In this document: positions 26,343 through 36,342 of the stretch, piece after piece
How the letters are laid out: the number at the start of each line of letters is the position of its first letter
Numbering within the stretch: the stretch's first letter is position 1
Assembly (NCBI RefSeq): GCF_014251575.1
Contig: NZ_CP059191.1
Span: forward strand, 496,001-560,000
Length of the DNA stretch: 64,000 nucleotides
Direction: 5' to 3'
Origin: Blattabacterium cuenoti
GTDB taxonomy: Bacteria > Bacteroidota > Bacteroidia > Flavobacteriales > Blattabacteriaceae
Position numbers and translations under genes: made by a program
Notes under the pieces: generated by a model
What the model saw: the letters and a program-made list of their open reading frames with translations, nothing else
The model's database searches: none
What the model was told of the DNA's origin: nothing

Positions 26343-27664
26343 GACATAGAAAAATATATAATTAATCCAATCACATCGACTAATGTAGCAACAAAAGGAA
26401 CAGAAGAACTAGCGGGATCTCCTCTAAACTTTTTAATTATAAAGGGTAACATAGAACCGCTTAACGTTCCCCATAAAACGACTCCAATCAAAGATAAAAA
26501 AACAGTTAATCCAACTAATATCCAATGAGGCCCATAATTAAATAAATTGATCTTATGCCAAGCTATCACACGGATAAAACCAGTTAATCCTAAAATACTA
26601 CCTAAAAAAAAACCACAAATGATTTCTCTTCGCATGACTATCCACCAATCTTTTATTTTAACCTCTCCCAAAGCCATTGCTTGAATAATTAAACTTGCAG
26701 CTTGAGCCCCACTATTTCCTCCACTTGAAACAACCAAAGGAATAAACAAAGCAAGAACCACTGCTTTTTCGATAAAACTTGAAAATTCTTGCATGACTGT
26801 TGTTGTTAACATTTCTCCTATAAACAACAAGATTAACCATCCGGCTCTTTTTTTAATTAATCGATATAAAGGTTCATTAAGATAAGATTGATTTAATGCT
26901 TCCATTCCTCCTATTTTTTGAAGATATTCTCTATAATTTTCATTTAAAATCAATAAAATATCGGACACAGTTACTATTCCTAATAAAAAATTCTGATCAT
27001 CAATAACTGGAAGTGATACTCTGTTATTCAGAGAAAATATTTTAGAAGCTTCTTCTTCTGTATCTTTCAGATTCAAAGCATAAGTATATTGATTATCCAT
27101 TAAATCGGATACTTTTGTATTTGGATCTACTAGTAAAAAGTCTCTGATTTTTATATCATCTACTAATTTTCCTTTTTGATCAACTATATATACAATTTCT
27201 ATCATATCTCTATTTTTCACCTCTTTACGTAGAGAATCCAAAATTTCTTGCACTCTACAAGTTTTTTGAACCGAAAGATAATATGGAATCATCAAACAAC
27301 CTATGCTATTTTCTGGATATCCCAATGATACTAACGTTTTTATTTTCTCTTCTGGATTTAAATATTTGATTAAATCTTTTAATAGATTTTTAGGAATCTT
27401 TTCTAAAAAAGAAAAACGATCCTCTACTGACAAATTATTTAAAAGCTCCATCTTTTTAATTGAAGGAAACTCTTCTATAATTTTTTTTTTTATAGAAAAA
27501 TCCAATCCATTAAAAACAGAAATGGCTTTGCATAATTTTAACAAATTAAATATTTTGATAACATCATTTGGATGATGATGAATAATTTTTATTAATCTGC
27601 TAATAGTTTGATTATTTAGAAATTTTTCATCGTTTATCAAATAATCTTGATGATCATTAAACAT
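26312..27664 (-). CDS. mgtE: MgtE family magnesium transporter
   Basis: A homodimeric Mg2+ channel of the inner membrane, gated by cytoplasmic Mg2+ binding. The order of parts is canonical: an N-terminal superhelical domain (about 20-125), two CBS domains (about 130-250), and a membrane domain of about five helices from 275 to the end. The ion-pore region includes PLVVSSGGNSGAQAASL and TLVDVIGLIIYF near the C-terminus. Length (450) is typical. It is divergent from leuS and overlaps rluD by 31 bases at the 3' end. Confidence 0.96.
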   Translation of the reverse strand: MFNDHQDYLINDEKFLNNQTISRLIKIIHHHPNDVIKIFNLLKLCKAISVFNGLDFSIKKKIIEEFPSIKKMELLNNLSVEDRFSFLEKIPKNLLKDLIKYLNPEEKIKTLVSLGYPENSIGCLMIPYYLSVQKTCRVQEILDSLRKEVKNRDMIEIVYIVDQKGKLVDDIKIRDFLLVDPNTKVSDLMDNQYTYALNLKDTEEEASKIFSLNNRVSLPVIDDQNFLLGIVTVSDILLILNENYREYLQKIGGMEALNQSYLNEPLYRLIKKRAGWLILLFIGEMLTTTVMQEFSSFIEKAVVLALFIPLVVSSGGNSGAQAASLIIQAMALGEVKIKDWWIVMRREIICGFFLGSILGLTGFIRVIAWHKINLFNYGPHWILVGLTVFLSLIGVVLWGTLSGSMLPFIIKKFRGDPASSSVPFVATLVDVIGLIIYFSMSYILLRGTLL

Positions 27665-27779
27665 TTTTTTCTTTTTTTGTAGAGACTTTTTTTGAATATT
27701 TATATGATGGATTCATTTCAGCAGTATAAAAGTTAAAATTACGTAATCAATTTTTGTATAAAAAAAGTTTAAAATAAAA

Positions 27780-30572
27780 ATGGAATATAATTTTAGAGAA
27801 ATAGAAAAACGTTGGCAAATATACTGGAAAAAACATAATGTTTTTCATACTAAAGAAAACGAAAAACAGAAATACTATATTCTAAATATGTTTCCTTATC
27901 CTTCTGGAGCAGGACTTCATGTAGGACATTGTTTAGGCTATATCGCATCAGATATTTATGCCAGATATAAACGTGCAGAAGGATATAACGTTTTAAACCC
28001 TATAGGATTTGATTCTTTTGGGTTACCAGCAGAACAATATGCGATTCAAACAGGTAAACATCCTTATGATACCACTCGTCAAAATTCACAAAAGTATAAA
28101 AATCAAATGAATAAAATAGGTCTTTCTTTTGACTGGAATCGTGAATTATACACTAGCAATCCAAATTATTATCGTTGGACTCAATGGATGTTTATTCAAA
28201 TATTTAATTCTTGGTACGACAAAAACTGTGAAAAAGCCAAACCTATAGATCTTTTAATTGAAGAATTTAATAAAAATGGAAATAATTTTATCAATGCAAG
28301 TACTTCTTACAATTATAAATTTAATTCAAAAACATGGAATGAACTAAGTTTTACTGAAAAAGAATCTATTCTTTTAGATTATCGTTTAGCTTTTTTATGC
28401 AACAATATAGTGAATTGGTGTCCAGACTTAGGCACTGTTTTGGCTAATGATGAAATCAAAAATGGAAAAAGTCAAAGAGGGGGATATCCAGTCTATAAAA
28501 AAAAAATGTTACAATGGCACATAAGAATTAGCGCATATGCAGAAAGACTCATAACAGGATTAAATTTGATTGATTGTTCTCAATCCCTAAAAAAATTGCA
28601 ATTTAACTGGATAGGAAAATCAATGGGAGTTTCTCTTTCATTAAATATTACGCATCCCATGAATAATATCAAAAAAATTAAATTATTTATTTCTCGTCCA
28701 GAAATGATATTTGGAATAACTTTTGTTGTCTTATCTCCAGATCATCCACTTGCAGATCAAATAAGTATTCATTTCCATAAAAAAAGTGTTTTAACATATC
28801 TTATGCAAGAATTTTCTATTGATGAAAATCGAAAAAATATTTCTGGTGTTTTTACAGGAAATTATGTTTTTCATCCTTTCATTAAAAAAAAACAAATTCC
28901 TATTTATATTAGTAGCTCTTTTCCTGTAGAAAATCATACAAAATCCATGATAGGAATTCCTGGATATGAAGAAATAAGTAAAAAATTTGCTCAAAAGTTT
29001 GGATTAGAAATTATTCAAATTTGTGAAAAAAAAAACATCAATAAAAATGAGGATATATGTATTAATTCTGATTTTTTAAATGGATTAAATAGCAAAGAGG
29101 CAAGAGAAAAAATAATAGAAATATTAGTGAAACAAAAAATAGGAAAGAAAAATACAAGTTACAAAATACGTGATGCTATTTTTTCTAGACAAAGATATTG
29201 GGGAGAGCCAATTCCTATTTATTTTAAAAATAGAATTCCAAAAACAATTCCTATAGATCAATTACCTATTCTTCTTCCGAAAATAGATAATTATCATCCT
29301 AAGGATGGAAAATCTTCATTAATTAGAGCAAAAAATTGGGCTTGGGATGAAATAAATATGAAAATTGTTCCAAATACCCTTATTGATTATAAACATGTGT
29401 TTCCTATAGAAACCAGCACAATGCCAAGTTGGGCCGGATCTAGTTGGTATTTTCTTAGATATATGGATGTTAACAATCATCAATTTTTTCTTGATAAAAG
29501 AAAAGAAAATTATTGGAAGAATGTTGATTTATATATTGGAGGATCTGAACATAGTACTGGACATTTAATTTATGCAAGATTTTGGCACAAATTTTTGAAA
29601 GATAGAGGATGGATTAAAACTGAAGAACCCTTTAAAAAAATATTAAATCAAGGAATGATTCTCAGTTATTCTGCTTCTATACTAAAGATTATAGGGGAAA
29701 ATACCTTTGTATCTTATGGACTAAGAAATCAAAAATACTATTCATTTCAAGAAATCTATGTAGATCTTTCCTTAATAAAAAAGAACAACGAATTGGATAT
29801 AGAAAAATTTAAAAAAAACCGACCAGAATTTAGTTCTGCTATTTTTCTATTAGAAAGAGGAACTTTTTTTTGTAAAAGAAAATTGGAAAAAATGTCTAAA
29901 TCCAAATATAATGTCATAAATCCTGATGATATCTATGAAAAATATGGATCAGATATATTTCGAATTTATGAAATGTTTTTAGGTCCTATTACTCAATCTA
30001 AACCTTGGGACGAAGAAAAAATAAATGGAATAAAAAATTTTATAAACAAATTATGGCGTTTATTTCATAAAAATGAAAATTTTAAAGTTAGCGAAGTCAA
30101 TCCAACATTTAAAGAATTACAAATTTTACATCATACCATAAAAAAAATACAGGATAAAATGCAATCTTTTTCTTTGAATACATCTATTAGTTCATTTATG
30201 ATTTTTGTGAATCAATTAACTATGTTAAAATGCAATAAAAGAAAAATATTAGAACCTTTAGTTCAATTAATAGCACCATTTGCTCCTCATATAGCTGAAG
30301 AATTATGGTATAAATTAGGGAAAAAAAAATCTATTATTCATTATCCAATTCCTGTTTTCAATTCAAAGTATCTAATAATAGATCAAATCACATATCCAAT
30401 TATGTTTAATGGAAAATTGAAATTTATAGAAAAATTTGATTCTAATATTTCAATAAAAGAAATAAAAAATAAGATTTTAAATCACCCAAAAACAAAATCT
30501 TTTTTAAAAGAAAAAATTTTAAAAAAATTAATTATAGTACCAAAAAAAATAATAAATATTTTATATTATTGA
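27780..30572 (+). CDS. leuS: Leucyl-tRNA synthetase
   Basis: Attaches leucine to tRNA-Leu. A class I synthetase with the HIGH-like HVGH at residues 47-50 and the KMSKS loop at 704-708. The CP1 editing domain occupies the middle third, and an anticodon-binding and C-terminal domain follows. Length (930) is within the Bacteroidota range, somewhat longer than E. coli LeuS (860). A 10-base poly(A) run lies in the coding sequence at 29026-29035. Transcription is rightward, and glutamate dehydrogenase follows after 122 bases. Confidence 0.98.
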   Translation: MEYNFREIEKRWQIYWKKHNVFHTKENEKQKYYILNMFPYPSGAGLHVGHCLGYIASDIYARYKRAEGYNVLNPIGFDSFGLPAEQYAIQTGKHPYDTTRQNSQKYKNQMNKIGLSFDWNRELYTSNPNYYRWTQWMFIQIFNSWYDKNCEKAKPIDLLIEEFNKNGNNFINASTSYNYKFNSKTWNELSFTEKESILLDYRLAFLCNNIVNWCPDLGTVLANDEIKNGKSQRGGYPVYKKKMLQWHIRISAYAERLITGLNLIDCSQSLKKLQFNWIGKSMGVSLSLNITHPMNNIKKIKLFISRPEMIFGITFVVLSPDHPLADQISIHFHKKSVLTYLMQEFSIDENRKNISGVFTGNYVFHPFIKKKQIPIYISSSFPVENHTKSMIGIPGYEEISKKFAQKFGLEIIQICEKKNINKNEDICINSDFLNGLNSKEAREKIIEILVKQKIGKKNTSYKIRDAIFSRQRYWGEPIPIYFKNRIPKTIPIDQLPILLPKIDNYHPKDGKSSLIRAKNWAWDEINMKIVPNTLIDYKHVFPIETSTMPSWAGSSWYFLRYMDVNNHQFFLDKRKENYWKNVDLYIGGSEHSTGHLIYARFWHKFLKDRGWIKTEEPFKKILNQGMILSYSASILKIIGENTFVSYGLRNQKYYSFQEIYVDLSLIKKNNELDIEKFKKNRPEFSSAIFLLERGTFFCKRKLEKMSKSKYNVINPDDIYEKYGSDIFRIYEMFLGPITQSKPWDEEKINGIKNFINKLWRLFHKNENFKVSEVNPTFKELQILHHTIKKIQDKMQSFSLNTSISSFMIFVNQLTMLKCNKRKILEPLVQLIAPFAPHIAEELWYKLGKKKSIIHYPIPVFNSKYLIIDQITYPIMFNGKLKFIEKFDSNISIKEIKNKILNHPKTKSFLKEKILKKLIIVPKKIINILYY

Positions 30573-30621
30573 TACTTTTTAAACTTAAACAAGTTTTGTA
30601 TTAAAATTTGTACATAAAACG

Positions 30622-30629
30622 TAGATTTG
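30622..30629 (+). promoter_or_regulatory. Probable -7 promoter element of the glutamate dehydrogenase gene
   Basis: TAGATTTG fits TAnnTTTG. A TTTG at 30595-30598 lies 23 bases upstream, somewhat wide of the usual 19-21. Transcription would start near 30636, ahead of the ATG at 30695 but after a TTG at 30608, which supports the ATG as start. Confidence 0.45.
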
Positions 30630-30694
30630 CATTCTATAATAGAACATTTGTTTTTGTTTTTTTTCATTTTATAGAAATGTGTAAAAATTTTTTT

Positions 30695-32125
30695 ATGTCA
30701 AAAAACAACCAAAATAAAACTGGTAAATATAGTTTTTTTAATTGTATAGAAAAAAATTTTGATAAAGCCGCACAATTTCTTTCTATTGAAAAAGGTCTTT
30801 TAGAACAAATTAAAGCTTGTAATGCCGTATATCGCATGCATTTTCCTGTGAAAATAGGAAAAGAAATCAAAGTTATTGAAGCTTATAGAGTTCAACATTC
30901 TCATCATAAACTACCTTGTAAAGGAGGAATTAGATATAGCATAAAAGTTAATCAAGATGAAGTCATGACTTTGGCTGCTTTGATGAGCTACAAATGCGCT
31001 ATAGTTGACGTTCCTTTTGGAGGTGCTAAAGGCGGTATTAAGATTGATCCACAAACTATATCAGAAGAAGATATAGAAAAAATAACTCGTCGTTATACTT
31101 CTGAATTAATTAAGAAAAATTTTATTGGTCCAGGAATAGATGTCCCTGCTCCTGATTATGGAACTGGAGAAAGAGAAATGAGTTGGATTTTTGATACATT
31201 TCTATCTATTCGTCCTGGAGATGTAGACGCATTAGCCTGTGTAACAGGAAAACCTGTATCTCAAGGAGGAGTTAGAGGAAGAAAAGAAGCAACAGGATTA
31301 GGTGTTTTTTATGGTATTAGAGAATTATGTAGTATGAAAGAAGATATGCTATCTGTAGGTCTTGATGTTGGATTGGTTGGAAAAAAAATTATAATACAAG
31401 GGTTAGGAAATGTTGGTTATCATGCTGCTACTTTTTTTCATGAAGCAGGAGCAATTATTGTGGCTTTAGCAGAAAGAGAAGGAGCCATTTATAATCAAAA
31501 AGGATTGAATGTTTCCAAAGTTATTCTCCATTTGAAAAATACTGGATCTATATTAAATTTTCCAGAAGCAAAAAATATCGAAAATACAGAAAATGCTTTA
31601 GAATTAGAATGTGATATTTTAATTCCTGCAGCATTAGAAAATGTAATCCATAAAAATAATGCGAATCGTATTAAAGCTAAAATTATTGGAGAAGCGGCAA
31701 ATGGACCTATTACTCCAGAAGCTGATGAAATACTGGAAAAAAAAGGTGTCATTATAGTTCCTGACATTTATTTAAATGCAGGAGGAGTTACTGTTTCCTA
31801 TTTTGAATGGATAAAAAATTTAAGCCACGTACGTTATGGACGCATGGAAAAAAAATTTAGCGAAAATATGAATGCAGAATTACTACAAGTAATTGAAAAT
31901 ATTTGCAAAAAAAAAATTTCAATAAAAGAGAAAAAAATTATATTGAGAGGACCAAGGGAAATAGACTTAGTGCGTAGTGGGTTAGAAGATACAATGATTA
32001 GTGGGTTCCACAAAATTAGTGATCTGAAAAAATCATCAAAAATAGAAAATATGCGAACTGCAGCATTTGTACTTGCTATAAATAAAATTGTAGATTCTTA
32101 TGAAAAATTAGGAATTTTTCCATAA
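30695..32125 (+). CDS. gdhA: Glutamate dehydrogenase (hexameric type)
   Basis: Interconverts glutamate and 2-oxoglutarate plus ammonium. I start it at the ATG at 30695 (476 residues). An in-frame TTG at 30608 and ATG at 30677 extend it only by unconserved sequence. PCKGGIRYS carries K76, and MSYKCAIVDVPFGGAKGG the catalytic K100. The dinucleotide fold reads IIQGLGNVGYHAA. The stretch FIGPGIDVPAPDYGTGEREM closely resembles animal GDH rather than E. coli GdhA. In Blattabacterium, GDH together with urease is thought to recycle host nitrogen waste into glutamate; urease is not in this window. A 10-base poly(A) run occurs at 31907-31916. Confidence 0.96.
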   Translation: MSKNNQNKTGKYSFFNCIEKNFDKAAQFLSIEKGLLEQIKACNAVYRMHFPVKIGKEIKVIEAYRVQHSHHKLPCKGGIRYSIKVNQDEVMTLAALMSYKCAIVDVPFGGAKGGIKIDPQTISEEDIEKITRRYTSELIKKNFIGPGIDVPAPDYGTGEREMSWIFDTFLSIRPGDVDALACVTGKPVSQGGVRGRKEATGLGVFYGIRELCSMKEDMLSVGLDVGLVGKKIIIQGLGNVGYHAATFFHEAGAIIVALAEREGAIYNQKGLNVSKVILHLKNTGSILNFPEAKNIENTENALELECDILIPAALENVIHKNNANRIKAKIIGEAANGPITPEADEILEKKGVIIVPDIYLNAGGVTVSYFEWIKNLSHVRYGRMEKKFSENMNAELLQVIENICKKKISIKEKKIILRGPREIDLVRSGLEDTMISGFHKISDLKKSSKIENMRTAAFVLAINKIVDSYEKLGIFP

Positions 32126-32164
32126 CATCTTTTTCATGATTTCTGAAAAAAATGCTAAAAAATA

Positions 32165-32172
32165 TATTTTTG
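32165..32172 (+). promoter_or_regulatory. Possible -7 promoter element for pyrH
   Basis: TATTTTTG fits TAnnTTTG and lies 16 bases before the pyrH ATG. A weak -33 candidate, TCTG ending at 32145, is 19 bases upstream. The leader would be about ten bases long. Confidence 0.35.
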
Positions 32173-32188
32173 AATAAATATTTTTTTC

Positions 32189-32905
32189 ATGAAGTACAAA
32201 AGATCATTATTGAAATTAAGCGGAGAAGCTCTGATGGGAAATAACGAATTCGGACTTCATTCTACTCGTCTTCAACAATATGCTGAAGAAGTTAAAAAAG
32301 TGGTAGATATGGGAGCTCAAGTAGCTATAGTAATTGGAGGAGGAAATATATTTAGAGGTTTTTCTAGAATAAAGGAAAAGATTATAAATCGTATAGAAGG
32401 AGATTACATGGGCATGTTAGCCACCGTTATCAACGGAATCGCTTTTCAATCGTATTTAGAAAATGTAGGAATATGTGCTTATATTCAAACAGCTATTAGA
32501 ATGGATCAAATAGCAGAACCTTTTGGGAAAGATAGAGCTATTCATCATCTTGAAAAAGGAAGAGTAGTAATATTTGTAGCAGGATTAGGAAATCCTTATT
32601 TTACTACAGATACAGCTGCTGTTTTACGAGCCATAGAAATCAAAGCTGATGTATTATTAAAAGGAACTAGAGTGGATGGAATTTATACCAAGGATCCGGA
32701 AAAAGATAAATATGCTAAAAAACTTAAAAATATATCCTTTGATATGGTATATCAAATGGGGATAAAAGTAATGGATCAAACTGCTTTTATTTTGGGAAAT
32801 GAAAACAATTTACCGATTATTATTTTTGATATCAACAGAAAAGGGAATTTTCAAAAATTAATTTCTGGAGAAGAAATAGGAACTCTAGTTTCCAAAAAAA
32901 AATAA
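32189..32905 (+). CDS. pyrH: UMP kinase
   Basis: Phosphorylates UMP to UDP, the bacterial amino acid kinase-fold enzyme and a control point of pyrimidine synthesis. Visible motifs are KRSLLKLSGEALMG at the start, VIGGGNIFRG for phosphate binding, DYMGMLATVINGIAF for the nucleotide site, and DTAAVLRAIEIKADVLLKGT near the ATP site. Length (238) is standard. It is followed after 5 bases by frr, then by asnS and rpoN, all rightward and closely packed, so the four form one likely operon. Confidence 0.97.
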   Translation: MKYKRSLLKLSGEALMGNNEFGLHSTRLQQYAEEVKKVVDMGAQVAIVIGGGNIFRGFSRIKEKIINRIEGDYMGMLATVINGIAFQSYLENVGICAYIQTAIRMDQIAEPFGKDRAIHHLEKGRVVIFVAGLGNPYFTTDTAAVLRAIEIKADVLLKGTRVDGIYTKDPEKDKYAKKLKNISFDMVYQMGIKVMDQTAFILGNENNLPIIIFDINRKGNFQKLISGEEIGTLVSKKK

Positions 32906-32910
32906 AAATT

Positions 32911-33465
32911 ATGGATGAATTAAACGATATTTTTTTTTCTTGTAAAAAAGATATGGAAAAAATTGTTAAACAACTAAAGGAAGAAATTCATCGTATTCGA
33001 TTAGGTAGCAAATCTATAGTTTCTCTTTTGGAAAAAATAAAAATAAAGTGTTATGGAAGTACTTTCCTGCTTATAGAAGTAGCAAATATTACTATTGTAG
33101 ACAACATGAATATTACTATTCATCCTTGGGATCGTTCTACTGTTACACATATAGATAAAGCTATAATAGATGCTAATCTGGGTTTTATGCCAACTAATAA
33201 AGGAGAATCCATTCATATACATTTACCCATTATTACAGAAGAAGGAAGAAAAAATTTTCTGAAAAAAATCAAATTACAAACAGAAAATGCAAAAGTACTC
33301 ATAAGAAATGTAAGAAAAAAAAATAATCAAAATATAAGAAAATTAAAAATATCCGAAGATTTTTCTAAATCAGGAGAAAACCGTATACAAAAAATAACAA
33401 GTGAATATATACAAAAAATAGAAGATTTCTTCCTTTATAAAGAAAAAGAAATACTGAGAATATAA
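32911..33465 (+). CDS. frr: Ribosome recycling factor
   Basis: Splits the post-termination ribosome together with EF-G so that it can start again. The 184 residues show the long three-helix bundle pattern, with GSKSIVSLLEKIKIKCYGS near the start and the highly conserved region IHLPIITEEGRKNF in the middle. Conserved RNVRKK follows (VLIRNVRKKNNQNIRKLK). Its stop and the asnS start share bases at 33465, so translation of the two is coupled. The pyrH-frr order is conserved across most bacteria. Confidence 0.97.
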   Translation: MDELNDIFFSCKKDMEKIVKQLKEEIHRIRLGSKSIVSLLEKIKIKCYGSTFLLIEVANITIVDNMNITIHPWDRSTVTHIDKAIIDANLGFMPTNKGESIHIHLPIITEEGRKNFLKKIKLQTENAKVLIRNVRKKNNQNIRKLKISEDFSKSGENRIQKITSEYIQKIEDFFLYKEKEILRI

Positions 33466-34874
33466 TGATAAAAAAATATTCAATTAAAGAATTATTAAAT
33501 AAAGGAAAATTTTTTCTAAACAAAAAAGTATTGGTTGAAGGATGGATTCGTTCTTTTCGTTATTCTATTTTTATCACTTTAAATGATGGATCTACAATTA
33601 GGAATCTGCAAATTATTTTATCCGAAAAATTTAGAAAGGAAATTACAAAAAAAATAACAATTGGAACTTCAATTCAAGTTATAGGAATTGTAACAGAAAG
33701 TATAGGAAAAAAACAATGTATAGAACTGCAGTCTTTAGAAATTAATATATATGGATCTGTACCTTCGTCTACTCTTCAAAAATCTATTTTGCAACCTAAA
33801 AAACATAGTTTTGAAAAACTTCGTCAACAGGCTCATTTACGTTTTCAAACAAATATTTTCAGCTGTATCATGCGAATTCGTCATCATATGGCTTTTTGTA
33901 TACATCAATATTTCCATGAAAAAGGATTTTTTTACCTTCATTCTCCAATAATTACTACTTCAAATTGTGAAGGAAGTGGGAAAATGTTTCAAATTACTAC
34001 TATGGATTTAAAAGAGAATCCAATAGATTATAAAAAAGATTTTTTTAAATGTAAAACTTATTTAAGTGTATCCGGACAACTAGAAGCGGAAACAGCCGTT
34101 TTGGGATTAGGAAAAGTATATACATTTGGACCTGTATTTCGTGCAGAAAATTCCAATACTTCACGGCATTTATCCGAATTTTGGATGATAGAACCAGAAA
34201 TTGCTTTTTATCATCTAGAAGAAAATATGAATTTAGCTGAAGATTTTTTAAAATTTATTATCAGATACATTCTTGATAAGAATATGGAAGATTTATCATT
34301 TTTAAATGAACACTTAAAAAAATGGGAAAAAAAGGATAAAGAATACCTTTTAGAAAAATTAGAAATTGTACTAAAATTTCCATTTCAAAGAATCAGCTAT
34401 ACAGAAGCTATAAAAATTCTTCTTCAAGAAGAAAAAAAACAAAAGATAAAATTTTTTCATCCTGTTGTTTGGGGAATGGATTTACAATCTGAACATGAAC
34501 AATATTTAGTCGATAAGTATTTTAAGATTCCTGTTATTGTGTTTGATTATCCTTCTTGTATCAAAGCTTTTTATATGCGTATAAATAATGATGGAAAAAC
34601 AGTTAGAGCTATGGATATTTTATTTCCAGAAATAGGAGAGATTATTGGTGGGTCTCAAAGAGAAGAACGTTATGAAATTTTATTACAACGCATCAAAGAT
34701 ACAAATACGGATAAAAATAAACTTTGGTGGTATTTAGATACACGTCGTTTCGGTTCTGTTCCTCACAGTGGATTTGGGTTAGGTTTTGATCGTTTAGTTC
34801 AATTCATTACAGGAATGAATAATATTCGTGATGTTATTCCATTTCCAAGAACTCCAAATAATGCAGAGTTTTAA
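33465..34874 (+). CDS. asnS: Asparaginyl-tRNA synthetase
   Basis: Charges tRNA-Asn directly with asparagine. It has the OB-fold anticodon-binding domain (about 15-110) and the class II catalytic domain. Motif 2 is in FGPVFRAENSNTSRHLSEFW. Motif 3 is in GFGLGFDRLVQFITG near the C-terminus. Length (469) is normal. The enzyme is AsnRS, not AspRS, by the ENSNTSRH stretch. Having AsnRS means the cell needs free asparagine, supplied either by its own synthetase (not in this window) or by the host. It is co-directional with rpoN, 13 bases before it. Confidence 0.97.
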   Translation: MIKKYSIKELLNKGKFFLNKKVLVEGWIRSFRYSIFITLNDGSTIRNLQIILSEKFRKEITKKITIGTSIQVIGIVTESIGKKQCIELQSLEINIYGSVPSSTLQKSILQPKKHSFEKLRQQAHLRFQTNIFSCIMRIRHHMAFCIHQYFHEKGFFYLHSPIITTSNCEGSGKMFQITTMDLKENPIDYKKDFFKCKTYLSVSGQLEAETAVLGLGKVYTFGPVFRAENSNTSRHLSEFWMIEPEIAFYHLEENMNLAEDFLKFIIRYILDKNMEDLSFLNEHLKKWEKKDKEYLLEKLEIVLKFPFQRISYTEAIKILLQEEKKQKIKFFHPVVWGMDLQSEHEQYLVDKYFKIPVIVFDYPSCIKAFYMRINNDGKTVRAMDILFPEIGEIIGGSQREERYEILLQRIKDTNTDKNKLWWYLDTRRFGSVPHSGFGLGFDRLVQFITGMNNIRDVIPFPRTPNNAEF

Positions 34875-34887
34875 AACATATTTTTTT

Positions 34888-36342
34888 ATGTTAAAACAGA
34901 AATTATCACAAAAAGGACAACACAAACTCTCTCCACAACAAATTAAACTCATGAAACTAGTTCAGCTATCTACTTTAGATTTTGAACAAAGAGTTAAACA
35001 AGAAATGGAAGAAAATCCTGCATTAGAAGAAGAAAATTTTTCTGATTTAGAAGAAGAAATTTCTGATTCTGAAAATGATTTTGATCTTACAGAAGATCAA
35101 AATCAATCCATAGATATTTCTGAAATTGATGAATATTTGAGTGATGATGAAATTGAAGATTTTAAAGTCAATCATCAAAATTATGGTGTAGAAAAACATA
35201 TTCCTATTATTTCTGGAGTTTCTTTTCAAGAATATTTGAAAAATCAATTGCATACTTTTCGTTTGAACAAAGAAGATTTATTGATAGCAGATTTTGTATT
35301 AGGAAATATAGATGATGACGGTTATATAAGAAGAAAGATCACATCTATAGTAGATGATATTCTTTTAATACTTGGAATATCAGTTACTGCAGAAAAAGTA
35401 GAAAAACTAATTTTAAACTATATACAAAAATTAGATCCTGTGGGTGTAGGATCCAGAGATTTACAAGAATGTCTACTTATTCAATTGGAAAAAAAAAAAA
35501 TAACTGAAGAGGTTCTTCTAGCCAAAAAAATTATCCAATATAATTTTGAATCTTTTGTAAAAAAACATTATCAAAAACTGCAAAAAAAGTTAGGAATCAC
35601 AAAAAAAGATTTAAGGAAATCTATTTTTCAAATAGAAAAATTAAATCCAAAGCCAGGAAAAATTTATTCTGAAAATACCAAAAATTTAAATCATATCATT
35701 CCAGATTTTACTATTCGTATTTTAGACAATAAACTAGAGCTTTCTTTAAATCAAAGAAATATACCAGAAATAAAAGTATCATCTATATATTTAGATATGT
35801 TAAAATCTTATAAATCTTCAAAAGAAAAAAATCTGAAGAAAAATGAGGAAACCATTGTTTTTTTGAAACAAAAAATAGATTCAGCAAAATGGTTTGTAGA
35901 TGCAATCAAAAAACGTCAAAATACGTTGATGTTAACAATGAATGCTATTATGGATTATCAAAAAGAATATTTTTTAACTGGAGATCAAATTAAAATAAAA
36001 CCTATGATCTTAAAAAACATTTCACAAAAAATTGGTGTAGGAATTTCTACCGTTTCACGTGTAGCTAATAGCAAATACGTCAATACACCATACGGTACTT
36101 TTTTGATTAAAAGTTTTTTTTCTGAGAAAATGAAAAACAAAGAAGGAGAAGAAATTTCCTCTATTGAAATCAAAAAACTTTTAGTAGAATCCATAGCTCA
36201 GGAAAATAAAAAAAAACCTCTTACCGATGAAAAACTATCTAAAATTCTCAAAAAAAAAGGCTATTTAGTAGCTAGAAGGACTGTTGCTAAATATAGAGAT
36301 CAAATGCATATTCCTGTTGCAAGAATGCGAAAGAATTTATGA
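34888..36342 (+). CDS. rpoN: RNA polymerase sigma-54 factor
   Basis: The alternative sigma factor that needs an AAA+ activator to open promoters of the TGGC-N8-TTGC type. Region I reads LSPQQIKLMKLVQLSTLDFE, glutamine and leucine rich. An acidic region II spans about 55-110, followed by the core-binding region. The RpoN box ARRTVAKYRDQ is near the C-terminus. I place the start at the ATG at 34888 (484 residues), since the upstream in-frame codons lie within asnS. A 12-base poly(A) run occurs at 35489-35500, the longest seen in a gene here. No enhancer-binding activator is in the window. It overlaps the aldehyde dehydrogenase gene by 6 bases, tail to tail. Confidence 0.96.
   Translation: MLKQKLSQKGQHKLSPQQIKLMKLVQLSTLDFEQRVKQEMEENPALEEENFSDLEEEISDSENDFDLTEDQNQSIDISEIDEYLSDDEIEDFKVNHQNYGVEKHIPIISGVSFQEYLKNQLHTFRLNKEDLLIADFVLGNIDDDGYIRRKITSIVDDILLILGISVTAEKVEKLILNYIQKLDPVGVGSRDLQECLLIQLEKKKITEEVLLAKKIIQYNFESFVKKHYQKLQKKLGITKKDLRKSIFQIEKLNPKPGKIYSENTKNLNHIIPDFTIRILDNKLELSLNQRNIPEIKVSSIYLDMLKSYKSSKEKNLKKNEETIVFLKQKIDSAKWFVDAIKKRQNTLMLTMNAIMDYQKEYFLTGDQIKIKPMILKNISQKIGVGISTVSRVANSKYVNTPYGTFLIKSFFSEKMKNKEGEEISSIEIKKLLVESIAQENKKKPLTDEKLSKILKKKGYLVARRTVAKYRDQMHIPVARMRKNL

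Noticed and set aside
30608..30694. N-terminal extension of glutamate dehydrogenase from a TTG at 30608
   Set aside because: The extra residues are hydrophobic and not conserved, and a promoter box at 30622-30629 lies after that TTG.
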